Source of the DNA: CAUZIB01 sp963663925
GTDB taxonomy: Bacteria; Acidobacteriota; Vicinamibacteria; Vicinamibacterales; UBA8438
Length of the DNA stretch: 64,000 nucleotides
Direction: 5' to 3'
Assembly (NCBI GenBank): GCA_965237405.1
Contig: OZ250139.1
Location: 744,001-808,000, forward strand
A program made the position numbers and the translations under genes. The notes under the pieces were generated by a model. That model was not told the origin of the DNA. It did no database searches and worked only from the letters and a program-made list of their open reading frames with translations. This document shows, in pieces, positions 1 through 9,005 of this stretch. How positions within the stretch are numbered: the first letter of the stretch is position 1; each line of letters begins with the position of its first letter.

Positions 1-649
1 GCATTGGAGTCAGTGTGGCGAGCCGGAGAAGAAACTCCCGGCGGTAGGCGTACAGGCCAATGTGCTTGTAGATGGGGCCGGTCGAGGCGGGGTCGGCCGC
101 GTGATGCGTATAGGGAACGGCGGCGCGTGAGAAATAGAGTGCGAAATTATGTTGGTCGACGACGACTTTAACGACATGCGGATCGCACACGTCCCGCTCC
201 ACCGTCAAGGGGGTTCGAAGGGTTGCCATCGAGACGTCAGGATGGGATTCGAGCGCGCCCAGCACGAGGTCGATCATGCTCGGTTTGACCAGTGGCTCGT
301 CGGCTTGCAGGTTTACGATGAACTCGGCTGTCAGGTCGCACGCGACTTCGGCCAGCCGTTCCGTACCGTTTCGATGGTCGGGGCTAGTCAATCGCACGTT
401 TCCGCCAAACGCACGGACCGCGGTACTTACGCGATCATCATCGGTGGCCACCAGCACCGACGCCGCCCGCGATGCGGCGAGGGCGTGCCGATAGACGTGT
501 TCGACCATCGGACGCCCGGCAATGTCGGCGAGCGGTTTACCTGGCAGTCGCGACGAGCGGTAGCGAGCCGGGATGATAACGATAGCGCGAGGGCGAGATG
601 CGGTAGGCGATGAAACGGTTGTGGTGCCCTGAGGCTCAGCAGGGTGCAC
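1..649 (-). CDS. kdsB: CMP-KDO synthetase (3-deoxy-manno-octulosonate cytidylyltransferase), C-terminal part outside the window
   Basis: This cytoplasmic enzyme couples CTP to KDO, the step before KDO is added to lipid A, so it implies an LPS outer membrane. About 216 residues are visible. They contain VIIPARYRSSRLPGKPL near residue 24, ATDDDRV, RNGTERLAEVA, VNLQADEP (the nucleotide and metal-binding region) and, at the window edge, KHIGLYAYRREFLLRL. All are hallmarks of the KdsB family. The C-terminal part runs off the left edge. There is no ATG in a suitable place. GTG at 649 is the best start, with a second in-frame GTG at 664. Either gives about 20 residues before the first conserved motif, more than usual, so the start is uncertain. 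The gene points the same way as serA, 214 bases away, without clear evidence of co-transcription. Confidence 0.93.
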   Translation of the reverse strand, partial: MHPAEPQGTTTVSSPTASRPRAIVIIPARYRSSRLPGKPLADIAGRPMVEHVYRHALAASRAASVLVATDDDRVSTAVRAFGGNVRLTSPDHRNGTERLAEVACDLTAEFIVNLQADEPLVKPSMIDLVLGALESHPDVSMATLRTPLTVERDVCDPHVVKVVVDQHNFALYFSRAAVPYTHHAADPASTGPIYKHIGLYAYRREFLLRLATLTPM

Positions 650-863
650 GGCGAATATTACCACATGGTGTTGTCGCCTCGGTCGTGATGCAGGTCGCAA
701 CGCGAGAGCCGGTTCTATAACCGCGACGTAGCACCGAGGACGTCGAAGGGTCCGATCCGTAAGGCACGAGGAGAAGGCGTACTGAGCGTATTTGACCGAA
801 GAGCAACGGCGCGGGACGGAACGAATTGACGCCCGAATGCCGGTGCAGTTACGTAACCGATTT

Positions 864-2450
864 CTACAGTCGAACCGCGTTCGCGCACTGTACGGCGGGG
901 ATGCGTTGTAGATCGGCGAGAACGTCCTTTCCGAGCACGTCGTCGCTGTCGTCCGATTCCACGTTCACCACGCCCACCGCTCCGACATCGCCTCGGCCGA
1001 GCGCGAACGTCGCGATGTTAATCCCTCGTCGACCGAGCACCGTACCGACGTCTCCGATAACGCCGGGTTGGTCCGTATTCTTGATAACGATTAACGTTCC
1101 ATCCAACGTTGCCTCGACCGCGACGCCGTCTAGGAGCACTAAACGTGGTTCATCCGGCGCGAACACAGCGCCCTCGGCCCATCGTTCACCGGCGTTTGTC
1201 TGAATCTTTACCGAGATGAGGCTAGTGAAGTTACGTGGCCGCGTGCTCTGTGACTCGACGACTTCGATTCCCCGCTGTTGCGCGACGGAACGAGCGTTAA
1301 CGAGGGTCACAGTTGATGAGAGCACTTGACGAAACAGCCCGACGAGTACGGCTCCTACCAGCATGTCGTGGTTACTGTCCACCAGTTCCCCGTAGTATCG
1401 GACCCCAAGGCCTTCGATGCGTTCCGGTGTCAGCTGCGCTAGGAGGCTACCCAGTCGGTCTGACAATGCCAGATACGGCTGCAGACGCCGAACCTCCTCG
1501 GGCGACACGGCTGGGAAATTCACTGCGTTTCGTACGATCCCCGACGCGAGGAAGTCTCGGACGCAGCTGGCAATTTCTACCCCCACGAGCTCTTGAGCCT
1601 CTTTCGTCGACGCGGCGATGTGTGGGGTCGCGACCACCTCTGGCCGTCTGACCAGCATCGAGTCTATCGGCGGCTCCGCTTCAAAAACGTCGAGGGCTGC
1701 GCCAGCGACGTGGCCCGACTCGATCGCTTCGACGAGCGCCGACTCGTCAATGAGGTTACCGCGCGCGGTGTTGATGATTCGTACCCCGACCTTGCATTTC
1801 GCTAGCCATTCGCGTCCAACGAGTCCATCGGTTTCGGGCGTCGATGGGACGTGGAGGCTCACGAAATCGGACCGAGTGCAGAGGTCGTCAAGCGAGAGCA
1901 GCTCGACACCGAGGTCGTTGGCGACTTGCGCGCCGATGAACGGGTCGTGAGACACGACCGTCATCTCGAACGCCCTTGCACGCCGGGCAACCTCCCGTCC
2001 GATCCGACCCAGTCCCACGAGGCCAAGTGTCTTGCCGCGAAGCTCCTCCCCTTGGAGTACCTTCTTCTCCCAGCGTCCGGCCTTCATTGAAGTGTCTGCG
2101 AGCGTGACGGAACGCGACAGACTTAGCATCAACGCGTACACATGCTCGGCCACGCTGATACTGTTAGCGCCGGGCGCGTTGACAACTAGGATTCCGCGCC
2201 GGCTAGCCGTGTCGAGGTCGACGTTATCTACCCCGGTACCAGCCCGCGCGACGATCCGAAGGTTGGGTGCTGCATCGATGAGCTCCGCAGTGACCTCTGT
2301 GGCACTACGCACGATTAATCCATCAGCGTCTTTGAGATCCTTGATGAGCTGTTCAGCGGGACGACCTGCTCGTGCGTCTACCGTCCACCCCTTGGTTGTC
2401 AGGATGTCGGCTGCGGACTGTGGTAAGGCGTCTGCGATCACAATCTTCAT
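864..2450 (-). CDS. serA: D-3-phosphoglycerate dehydrogenase, long form with ACT domain
   Basis: SerA oxidises 3-phosphoglycerate to 3-phosphohydroxypyruvate with NAD, the first committed step of serine synthesis in the cytoplasm. The 528-residue product has the long architecture. The substrate domain comes first, then a Rossmann domain with GLVGLGRIG near residue 142. The catalytic residues lie in NTARGNLID (Arg), VFEAEPP (Glu) and TPHIAAST (His). An intervening domain follows (about 320-450), and a C-terminal ACT domain starts near GTLIVIKNTDQPGVIGDVG, the usual site of serine feedback control. The ATG at 2450 has no obvious ribosome binding site. A TATACT-like -10 box lies only about 15-20 bases upstream, so the message may be leaderless or nearly so. 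Identification is secure; regulation by serine is inferred from the ACT domain. Confidence 0.96.
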   Translation of the reverse strand: MKIVIADALPQSAADILTTKGWTVDARAGRPAEQLIKDLKDADGLIVRSATEVTAELIDAAPNLRIVARAGTGVDNVDLDTASRRGILVVNAPGANSISVAEHVYALMLSLSRSVTLADTSMKAGRWEKKVLQGEELRGKTLGLVGLGRIGREVARRARAFEMTVVSHDPFIGAQVANDLGVELLSLDDLCTRSDFVSLHVPSTPETDGLVGREWLAKCKVGVRIINTARGNLIDESALVEAIESGHVAGAALDVFEAEPPIDSMLVRRPEVVATPHIAASTKEAQELVGVEIASCVRDFLASGIVRNAVNFPAVSPEEVRRLQPYLALSDRLGSLLAQLTPERIEGLGVRYYGELVDSNHDMLVGAVLVGLFRQVLSSTVTLVNARSVAQQRGIEVVESQSTRPRNFTSLISVKIQTNAGERWAEGAVFAPDEPRLVLLDGVAVEATLDGTLIVIKNTDQPGVIGDVGTVLGRRGINIATFALGRGDVGAVGVVNVESDDSDDVLGKDVLADLQRIPAVQCANAVRL

Positions 2451-2580
2451 AGGAACAGTCGTAGAGTATAATGAACGGCCTTTCGGACGACGATGCTAAC
2501 GATCACCTCGTCCGCACCATGATGGTGCAAACCGCTACGATGGCCCGGTTGAAGCGGTTCGAATTCGTGTAACCGAACAT

Positions 2581-2601
2581 TTTTCCACAAGGTTTTCCAC
2601 A
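2581..2601 (+). promoter_or_regulatory. Pair of DnaA-box-like 9-mers upstream of icd
   Basis: Two identical TTTTCCACA 9-mers sit at 2581-2589 and 2593-2601, separated by three bases, in the divergent serA-icd intergenic region. TTTTCCACA differs by one base from the E. coli DnaA box TTATCCACA and matches the box used in some other phyla. Two boxes about one helical turn apart could bind DnaA cooperatively. No dnaA, dnaN or AT-rich unwinding element is visible, so this looks like a possible regulatory site rather than an origin. Confidence 0.4.
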
Positions 2602-2626
2602 CTTTCTGTTGAAGATTTTGTAACAC

Positions 2627-2642
2627 GTCACGGGGACGTGAC
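2627..2642 (+). promoter_or_regulatory. Small inverted repeat in the icd leader
   Basis: GTCACG and CGTGAC form a perfect 6-base inverted repeat around a GGGA loop, about 60 bases before the icd start. It could be an operator half-site pair or a small leader hairpin. No T-run follows it, so it is not a terminator. The function is unknown. Confidence 0.3.
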
Positions 2643-2704
2643 CTAAAAGGACGCGTGAACTCTGTTCATCGTGATCTGGAGAGTAACCGAACGGAGCAGT
2701 GAGC

Positions 2705-3928
2705 ATGCCACGGTTTAAGGATCTCACACCGCCGATCGAAGGGACGGCGATTACCAAGAAGGGCGACACGCTGGTTGTGCCCGATGATCCGATCATTCCT
2801 TTCATCGAGGGCGATGGCATTGGGCCGGATATCTGGCGGGCGTCGGTACGTGTTTTCGATGCTGCGGTGAAGAGGGTCTATAAGGGGAGCCGTCGGATCG
2901 TTTGGTTCGAGGTGCTGGCGGGGGAGAAAGCGAAGGAGCAGACGGGGGAGTGGCTGCCTGCCGATACACTCGAGGCCGTAAGGGCGTATCACGTCGCCAT
3001 CAAGGGGCCGCTGACCACGCCGGTTGGAGGCGGCATTCGAAGCTTGAACGTGTCACTTCGCCAGGTGCTCGATCTGTATGCGTGTATGCGGCCGATTCGT
3101 TATTTTCCTGGCACTCCGTCGCCGGTGCGGCATCCCGAGCATATGGATGTCGTAATTTTTCGCGAGAATACTGAGGACGTGTACGCCGGGATTGAGTGGG
3201 AGTGTGGATCACCGCAAGCCGAGCGAATCATCAAGTTTCTGTCGACCGAGATGGGTAAGCGAGTGCGATCCGACTCAGGCATTGGCATTAAACCGATCTC
3301 GATCACCGGCAGCCAGCGACTAGTGCGCATGGCGATCAAGTACGCCATCGACAACAAACGACGAAGCGTCACGCTGGTGCACAAAGGCAATATCATGAAG
3401 TTCACGGAGGGGGCCTTCCGCAATTGGGGATATGAGCTGGCACGAGCTGAGTTCGGCGAGCAAACGGTGCCCGAGAACAAAGCGCAGGGTGACGGTAAGA
3501 TTGTCATCAAAGACCGGATCGCGGACAGCATGCTTCAGCAGATTCTGACCCGGACGTCCGAGTACGACGTCATCGCTACGACGAACTTAAACGGCGACTA
3601 TTTATCAGACGCGTGCGCGGCGCAGGTTGGCGGCCTTGGGCTTGCGCCTGGCGCAAACATCGGTGATGAGATCGGGTTCTTCGAAGCTACCCACGGCACG
3701 GCGCCAAAGTACGCCGGGAAGGATGTGGTCAACCCGAGCTCGATGATGCTCTCGGGAGGCATGATGTTTCGCTATATGGGGTGGAGCGACGTCGCAAGCA
3801 CGATCGAGGATGCGATTGGCCGGACCATTCAGGAGAAAAAGGTCACGTACGATCTTGAACGTCTTATGGCCGGCGCGACGAAACTGAAGACGTCGGAGTA
3901 CGCTGACGCGATCATTTCGAATATGTAG
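2705..3928 (+). CDS. icd: NADP-dependent isocitrate dehydrogenase
   Basis: This enzyme converts isocitrate to 2-oxoglutarate and CO2 with reduction of NADP in the TCA cycle. The 407-residue protein matches the E. coli Icd type throughout. It shows PIIPFIEGDGIGPDIWR near the N-terminus, IKGPLTTPVGGGIRSLNV (including the regulatory serine region), VIFRENTEDVYAGIEW, LVHKGNIMKFTEGAF, TNLNGDYLSDACAAQVGG and FEATHGTAPKYAG. I chose ATG 2705 because a GGAG at 2693 is 8 bases away; the in-frame GTG at 2699 would sit almost on that site. It is the first gene of a tight same-strand run (mdh follows after 52 bases) encoding consecutive TCA steps. Its product feeds KorAB encoded downstream. Confidence 0.97.
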   Translation: MPRFKDLTPPIEGTAITKKGDTLVVPDDPIIPFIEGDGIGPDIWRASVRVFDAAVKRVYKGSRRIVWFEVLAGEKAKEQTGEWLPADTLEAVRAYHVAIKGPLTTPVGGGIRSLNVSLRQVLDLYACMRPIRYFPGTPSPVRHPEHMDVVIFRENTEDVYAGIEWECGSPQAERIIKFLSTEMGKRVRSDSGIGIKPISITGSQRLVRMAIKYAIDNKRRSVTLVHKGNIMKFTEGAFRNWGYELARAEFGEQTVPENKAQGDGKIVIKDRIADSMLQQILTRTSEYDVIATTNLNGDYLSDACAAQVGGLGLAPGANIGDEIGFFEATHGTAPKYAGKDVVNPSSMMLSGGMMFRYMGWSDVASTIEDAIGRTIQEKKVTYDLERLMAGATKLKTSEYADAIISNM

Positions 3929-3980
3929 GACTGCGACCGCAGACCCACAAGAGACGCAAGGCGCGAGGAGTAAGACCGCT

Positions 3981-4907
3981 ATGAATCGGAAAGTCACCGT
4001 GATCGGCTCGGGAAACGTGGGAGCGACCGTGGCGCGAAGCATCGCCGACAAGGAGCTTGCAGACGTCGTGTTGCTGGACATCCTTGAAGGCGTTCCCCAG
4101 GGTAAGGCGCTTGACATGCTCGAAGCCTGTCCCGTTGAGGGATCCGATGCACGTGTACTTGGAACGAACAACTATGCCGACACGGCCGGGTCCGACCTCG
4201 TTGTTATCACGGCCGGCTTGGCTCGTAAGCCGGGGATGAGTCGGGACGACTTGCTTCAGAAGAACTTCGAGATCATCAAGAGTGTCACCGAGGCGGTCGT
4301 CAAAGAATCGCCTGACTGCATCATCATTCCGGTGACAAATCCATTGGACGCTATGTGTCAAGTGGTCTACCGCGTCAGCGGTTTCCCGCGTGAACGCGTC
4401 GTGGGGATGGCCGGAGTTTTGGACTCGGCGCGGATGCGAGCGTTCATTGCGCAGGAGCTCAACGTGTCGGTGGAGAACACCCACGCGTTTGTTCTGGGTG
4501 GTCATGGCGACACGATGGTTCCGGTACCTCGATACTCCACCGTCGCGGGCGTCCCGATTACCGAACTAATGACCGCCGCTACCGTGGACGCGATCGTCAC
4601 CCGAACGGCCAACGGGGGAGCAGAGATTGTGAAGCTGCTGGGGACGGGGAGTGCCTACTACGCTCCGGGGTCAGCCGTGGTGGAAATGGTCGAGGCTATC
4701 TTCAAGGACAAGAAGAAGATTCTGCCGTGCTGCGCGTTCTTGCAAGGCGAGTACGGCATCTCGGATCTGTATGTTGGGGTTCCCGTCAAGCTCGGTGCCC
4801 GGGGCATGGAGGAGGTCATCCAGATCACCCTCACCGAGTCCGAGGAGAGCGCGTTGATGAGGTCGGCTGAGGCCGTGCGGGAGCTTGTTCGGGTGATCAA
4901 CGTTTGA
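3981..4907 (+). CDS. mdh: Malate dehydrogenase, LDH-like class
   Basis: Cytoplasmic malate dehydrogenase interconverts malate and oxaloacetate with NAD(H). The 308-residue protein has the N-terminal nucleotide-binding GSGNVGAT motif, the coenzyme-selecting acidic residue in VVLLDILEG, the substrate loop LARKPGMSRDDL and the active-site His in LGGHGDTMVP. The substrate loop carries Arg residues typical of malate rather than lactate enzymes. NPLDAMCQVVYR is also typical of the family. A GAGGAG site lies upstream of the ATG. The gene sits between icd and sucC in what looks like a single TCA operon, which supports the malate assignment. Confidence 0.95.
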   Translation: MNRKVTVIGSGNVGATVARSIADKELADVVLLDILEGVPQGKALDMLEACPVEGSDARVLGTNNYADTAGSDLVVITAGLARKPGMSRDDLLQKNFEIIKSVTEAVVKESPDCIIIPVTNPLDAMCQVVYRVSGFPRERVVGMAGVLDSARMRAFIAQELNVSVENTHAFVLGGHGDTMVPVPRYSTVAGVPITELMTAATVDAIVTRTANGGAEIVKLLGTGSAYYAPGSAVVEMVEAIFKDKKKILPCCAFLQGEYGISDLYVGVPVKLGARGMEEVIQITLTESEESALMRSAEAVRELVRVINV

Positions 4908-4934
4908 CGCCGGGGTCCTTGAACCGCGACACCT

Positions 4935-6095
4935 GTGAAGATCCACGAGTATCAAGCTAAGAGTCTGTTCACCGAGTTTGGCGTACCCGTACCTCGCGGT
5001 GAGGTTGCGATGTCTCCGGCTGAGGCACGCGAGATCGCGGAGCGTCTTGGTGGGCACGTCGTGCTCAAGGCTCAGATTCACGCCGGTGGACGCGGGAAGG
5101 GCGGGGGAATCAAGATCGTGGGCACCGTCGATGCCGCAGAGACCGCCGCCCGCGAGTTGATCGGTAGCATGCTGGTGACCCCGCAGACTGGTCCCGCTGG
5201 TCGTCGCGTCTCGCGAGTGCTGGTCGAGGAGCAGGTCAAGATTGCTCGAGAGCTGTATATCGGCCTCCTGATTAACCGAACGATCGCCAGGCCTGTAATC
5301 ATGGTGAGTTCGGCGGGCGGTATGGAGATCGAGAAGGTTGCCACCGAGACGCCGGAGCTCATCCTCCGCGAGACGATCGCGGGCGGCGTTGGCCTGGCAC
5401 CGTTCAAGGCGCGGCGGCTGGCGTTCGGTCTAGGGCTTGAGGGGGCTGCCGTCAAGGAAGTAGTCGGTGTCATGCAGGCGGTCTACAGAGTGTTCGAGGA
5501 GACTGACGCAGTACTCGTTGAGGTCAATCCCCTGGTCATAACTAACGATGGTCGCGTCCTCGCACTTGACGCGAAGATGACGCTGGATGACAGCGCACTG
5601 TTTCGTCACGCGGAGCTGACAAAGCTGCGCGACCTGAGCGAGGAAGAAGAGCTTGAGCTTGAGGCGTCCAATTACTCGCTGAACTACATCCGCCTGGAAG
5701 GCAATATCGGTTGCATGGTCAACGGTGCCGGTTTAGCCATGGCGACGATGGACATTATCAAGATCAACGGCGGCGAGCCGGCAAATTTCCTCGACGTGGG
5801 AGGAGGTGCGAACGTTGAGCAAATCAAGAACGCTTTTCGCATCTTGGTAGCCGACGCGAACGTGACGGCTGTACTGGTCAATATCTTTGGCGGCATTCTC
5901 CGATGCGACGTGCTCGTCGAGGGCGTCATTGCCGCCGTTAGAGATCTCGACGTATCGGTACCGGTGGTGATTCGTATGGAAGGGACTAACGTCGAGGAAG
6001 GAAAACGAATACTGGCGGTGAGCGGCCTCAATTTTACGACGGCCGATACTATAGGCCAGGCGGCCGAACGGGTAGTCGCGTTGGCCCGGCCGTAA
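4935..6095 (+). CDS. sucC: Succinyl-CoA ligase, beta subunit
   Basis: With SucD it forms the TCA enzyme that converts succinyl-CoA to succinate with formation of ATP or GTP. The 386-residue product begins MKIHEYQAKSLFTEFGVPVP, the classic start of the family. It continues with the ATP-grasp segment KAQIHAGGRGKGGGIK, VEEQVKIARELYIGL, VEVNPLV and ANFLDVGGGANVEQ. NIFGGILRCD, part of the subunit interface, is near the C-terminus. Translation starts at GTG 4935. It follows mdh by 27 bases and precedes sucD by 29 bases, so coupled expression is likely. Confidence 0.97.
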   Translation: MKIHEYQAKSLFTEFGVPVPRGEVAMSPAEAREIAERLGGHVVLKAQIHAGGRGKGGGIKIVGTVDAAETAARELIGSMLVTPQTGPAGRRVSRVLVEEQVKIARELYIGLLINRTIARPVIMVSSAGGMEIEKVATETPELILRETIAGGVGLAPFKARRLAFGLGLEGAAVKEVVGVMQAVYRVFEETDAVLVEVNPLVITNDGRVLALDAKMTLDDSALFRHAELTKLRDLSEEEELELEASNYSLNYIRLEGNIGCMVNGAGLAMATMDIIKINGGEPANFLDVGGGANVEQIKNAFRILVADANVTAVLVNIFGGILRCDVLVEGVIAAVRDLDVSVPVVIRMEGTNVEEGKRILAVSGLNFTTADTIGQAAERVVALARP

Positions 6096-6124
6096 TTCGT
6101 AAAGGCGACGGCGAACGAACGACG

Positions 6125-7009
6125 ATGTCAGTCCTCGTAGACGAACACACGCGCCTCCTCGTGCAGGGCTTGACCGGTCGGGAGGGTGGGTTTCATGCGC
6201 GGCAAGCCGCGGAGTTCGGCACCACGGTGGTTGGTGGTGTGACCCCCGGCAAAGGGGGAACGACGCATGATGGGTGGCCGATATTCGACACGGTGGCACA
6301 GTGTGTCCGCGAGACGGGCGCTAACGCATCGGTGATCTTCGTTCCCCCGGCATTGGCTGCCGATGCGGTCCTGGAGGCCGCGGATGCCGAGCTTCCGCTT
6401 GTGGTCTGCATCACCGAGGGCATTCCCACGCTGGATATGCTTCGTGTGATGGAGTTCCTGGAGGGACGGTCTACCCGACTCATCGGTCCGAACTGTCCGG
6501 GCGTTATTTCAGCCGGTAAAGCGAAGGTTGGCATTATTCCTGGTCACATCTGTCGTGAGGGGCGCGTGGGCATCGTATCGAGGAGCGGGACACTCACCTA
6601 CGAGGCGATTCATCAGTTGACGCTGTTGGGCTTGGGGCAGACGACTTGCATCGGCATCGGCGGCGATCCTCTGATCGGTACCAGCTTCGTTGACGCGCTC
6701 TCGTTGTTTCGAGATGACCCGGCCACAGAAGCCGTCGTGCTTATCGGTGAGATTGGGGGGAGCGCGGAAGAGGATGCGGCGGCGTTCGTTGCGCGGGAGT
6801 TCGAGAAACCGGTGGTGGGCTTCATAGCCGGTCAGACTGCGCCGCCAGGGCGTCGAATGGGACACGCCGGCGCCATCATCTCTGGCGGTCAGGGGACCGC
6901 CGCCGATAAGATGGCCGCGCTCGGGGCCGCTGGAGTCACGGTGGTTCGGAGTCCGGCCGACATCGGGTCGGCCGTCGCAATGAAGTTAGACGCTAAAAAA
7001 GCGTGCTAA
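6125..7009 (+). CDS. sucD: Succinyl-CoA ligase, alpha subunit
   Basis: SucD binds CoA and carries the histidine that is phosphorylated during catalysis. The 294-residue protein shows LVQGLTGREGGFHARQA at the CoA-binding N-terminus, GGVTPGKGGT, ITEGIPTLDML, LIGPNCPGVIS, VGIVSRSGTLTYEA and GIGGDPLIGT. The active-site histidine is in RRMGHAGAIISGGQGTA, and the length is normal. Together with sucC upstream it supplies the step after 2-oxoglutarate oxidation by KorAB, which is encoded immediately downstream. The substrate and product enzymes are therefore side by side. Confidence 0.97.
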   Translation: MSVLVDEHTRLLVQGLTGREGGFHARQAAEFGTTVVGGVTPGKGGTTHDGWPIFDTVAQCVRETGANASVIFVPPALAADAVLEAADAELPLVVCITEGIPTLDMLRVMEFLEGRSTRLIGPNCPGVISAGKAKVGIIPGHICREGRVGIVSRSGTLTYEAIHQLTLLGLGQTTCIGIGGDPLIGTSFVDALSLFRDDPATEAVVLIGEIGGSAEEDAAAFVAREFEKPVVGFIAGQTAPPGRRMGHAGAIISGGQGTAADKMAALGAAGVTVVRSPADIGSAVAMKLDAKKAC

Positions 7010-7031
7010 AATGGTTAATCCGAGGCCATGA

Positions 7032-8978
7032 ATGGCACCCGCTGACGTCGTACTTCAAAAGTTATTCAAGAAGCTACCGAGATTTGTAGGAAGACGCTCA
7101 CCGCAAGAAACCGTCATTGTTTCTTCCCCCCGTCGATGCGTTAACGATTTCAGTATTCGGGTTGCAACGGTAAACGGCTCGGGAAGCCAGACCGCTAACT
7201 TGGTTCTGCTTAGGGCGATTTTTCAGAGCGGCGTACCGGTCTCGGGGAAAAACCTGTTTCCTTCGAACATTGCCGGCTTGCCGACGTGGTTCACGATCCG
7301 CTTGAACAAGGACGGCTACATCGCTGCCAAGAAACGGGTCGACATACTCGTGGCGATGAACGTTGAGACCAGCCGAGAGGACGTGCTGTCGCTTGAACCG
7401 GGCGCGGTGGTCATCTACGACGAGTCCTTTGCACTGGACGGGGTTCGCGACGACCTCATCTTCTATCCGGTGCCGTTCGACATGCTCGTCGCCGATATCA
7501 GTCGCGATGTCAGACTCCGTCGCCTCGTCCGAAACATGGTATACGACGGTGTAATTGCCGGGCTTCTCAAGATTGATTTCAAGCAGATGGAGGTCGCGCT
7601 GAACAAGCAGCTCGGCCGGAAGCCGAAGACCGTCGCACTCAACCGAGAAGCCCTGAATCTTGGGTTCAAGTTTGCGGTTGAGAACCTGGAGAAACGCGAC
7701 CCGTTCTATGTCGAGCCAATGGACAAGACGGACGATCTCATTCTCACCGAAGGGAACACCGCGGCTGCCATTGGGGCGATGATGGCCGGAGTGACGGTGG
7801 TATCGTGGTACCCGATTACTCCATCGTCGTCGCTGTGTGAGACGCTCATCGGTTACCTCCGCCAACACCGCATTGAGAAGGACAGCGGCAAGGCGACGTT
7901 CGCCGTCGTGCAAGCCGAGGACGAGATCGCGGCGATCGGGATGGCGCTGGGAGCGGGCTGGGCGGGTGCTCGATCGATGACGGCAACGTCGGGGCCCGGT
8001 ATCTCGCTGATGAGCGAGTTCGCGGGACTCGGCTACTACGCCGAGGTGCCGGCCGTTGTGTTTGACGTCCAACGCGTCGGGCCGTCGACTGGACTGCCCA
8101 CTCGAACGGCGCAAGGGGATGTGCTCGCAGCTGCGTTTCTTTCCCATGGGGACACTCGGCATCTCATGCTGTTTCCTGCCTCGACGGAGGAGTGCTATTC
8201 CATGGCTCAAGAGGCTTTCGATCTCGCCGAGCGGTTTCAAACGCCGGTCTTTGTCATGTCGGACCTCGACCTCGGGATGAATACATGGATGTCCAAGAAG
8301 TTCGAGTATCCAACGAAGTCGCTGGATCGCGGCAAAGTGATCGACGCGAAGGCGCTCGAGGAGATCGGAAAATTTGGGCGGTATCGTGACGTCGACGGGG
8401 ACGGCATTCCGTATCGGACGATTCCGGGAGACGATATGCCGGCTTTCTTCTGTCGCGGCTCGGGCCATAACGAGTGGGCTCAATACAGTGAGCGTCCGGA
8501 CGACTATCAGCAGAACGTTGATCGCCTAGCCCGAAAGTTCGAGACCGCCCGAACCTGGATGCCAGCGCCGGTTGTCGACATCAATCGGAAGGCCTCGATC
8601 GGGCTCATCGCGTACGGCACCACGCATTGGGCGGTCATCGAGAGTCGCGATCAGTTGTGGGCGGAAGCCGAAGTGCATACCTCGTACTACCGGGTGTGTG
8701 CGTATCCGTTCCGAACTGCACTGGCGTCTTTTGTCGAGCGACACGCTCATGTGTATGTCGTCGAGCAAAACCGAGATGCGCAGATGTTGAGTCTCATGAA
8801 GCTGGATCTGCCGGCCGTACTGACGACCCGACTGCGCAGCGTGCTGCACTACACGGGCGACCCAATCGATGCCCAAACTGTGACGGACAGGATCCTTATT
8901 CAGGAAGGGTATCGGGTACAGAAAACAGGTGCCATTCAGTCCCCGTTACCGAGGAGCGCCGGCGTTGGAGGTGAGTAA
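7032..8978 (+). CDS. korA: 2-oxoglutarate:ferredoxin oxidoreductase, fused gamma-alpha subunit
   Basis: KorA with KorB oxidatively decarboxylates 2-oxoglutarate to succinyl-CoA and passes electrons to ferredoxin. The 648-residue protein is the fused type. A gamma domain comes first (about residues 40-210, with FSIRVATVNGSGSQTANLV). The alpha pyrimidine-binding domain follows (from about 235, with ITEGNTAAAIGAMMAGVTVV, SWYPITPSSSLCE and ATSGPGISLMSEFAGLGYYA). The C-terminal transketolase-like region is near VVEQNRDAQM. This layout and size resemble the mycobacterial KorA, a two-subunit type reported to tolerate oxygen. A GAGG at 7022-7025 supports ATG 7032. The N-terminal 40 residues are not conserved. 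Placement beside sucCD supports 2-oxoglutarate rather than pyruvate as substrate. Confidence 0.92.
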   Translation: MAPADVVLQKLFKKLPRFVGRRSPQETVIVSSPRRCVNDFSIRVATVNGSGSQTANLVLLRAIFQSGVPVSGKNLFPSNIAGLPTWFTIRLNKDGYIAAKKRVDILVAMNVETSREDVLSLEPGAVVIYDESFALDGVRDDLIFYPVPFDMLVADISRDVRLRRLVRNMVYDGVIAGLLKIDFKQMEVALNKQLGRKPKTVALNREALNLGFKFAVENLEKRDPFYVEPMDKTDDLILTEGNTAAAIGAMMAGVTVVSWYPITPSSSLCETLIGYLRQHRIEKDSGKATFAVVQAEDEIAAIGMALGAGWAGARSMTATSGPGISLMSEFAGLGYYAEVPAVVFDVQRVGPSTGLPTRTAQGDVLAAAFLSHGDTRHLMLFPASTEECYSMAQEAFDLAERFQTPVFVMSDLDLGMNTWMSKKFEYPTKSLDRGKVIDAKALEEIGKFGRYRDVDGDGIPYRTIPGDDMPAFFCRGSGHNEWAQYSERPDDYQQNVDRLARKFETARTWMPAPVVDINRKASIGLIAYGTTHWAVIESRDQLWAEAEVHTSYYRVCAYPFRTALASFVERHAHVYVVEQNRDAQMLSLMKLDLPAVLTTRLRSVLHYTGDPIDAQTVTDRILIQEGYRVQKTGAIQSPLPRSAGVGGE

Positions 8979-9005
8979 CCACTCGAGTGGGCAGAGGTAG
9001 ATACC

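Noticed and set aside
2451..2704. Replication origin suggested by two DnaA-like boxes
   Set aside because: Only two boxes, no AT-rich element, and no dnaA, dnaN or gyrB nearby. Kept only as a possible regulatory site.
7098..8483. A 461-codon open frame on the minus strand opposite korA
   Set aside because: It is the antisense shadow of a conserved gene, with no family motif and biased composition; several similar long shadows exist here because of high GC.
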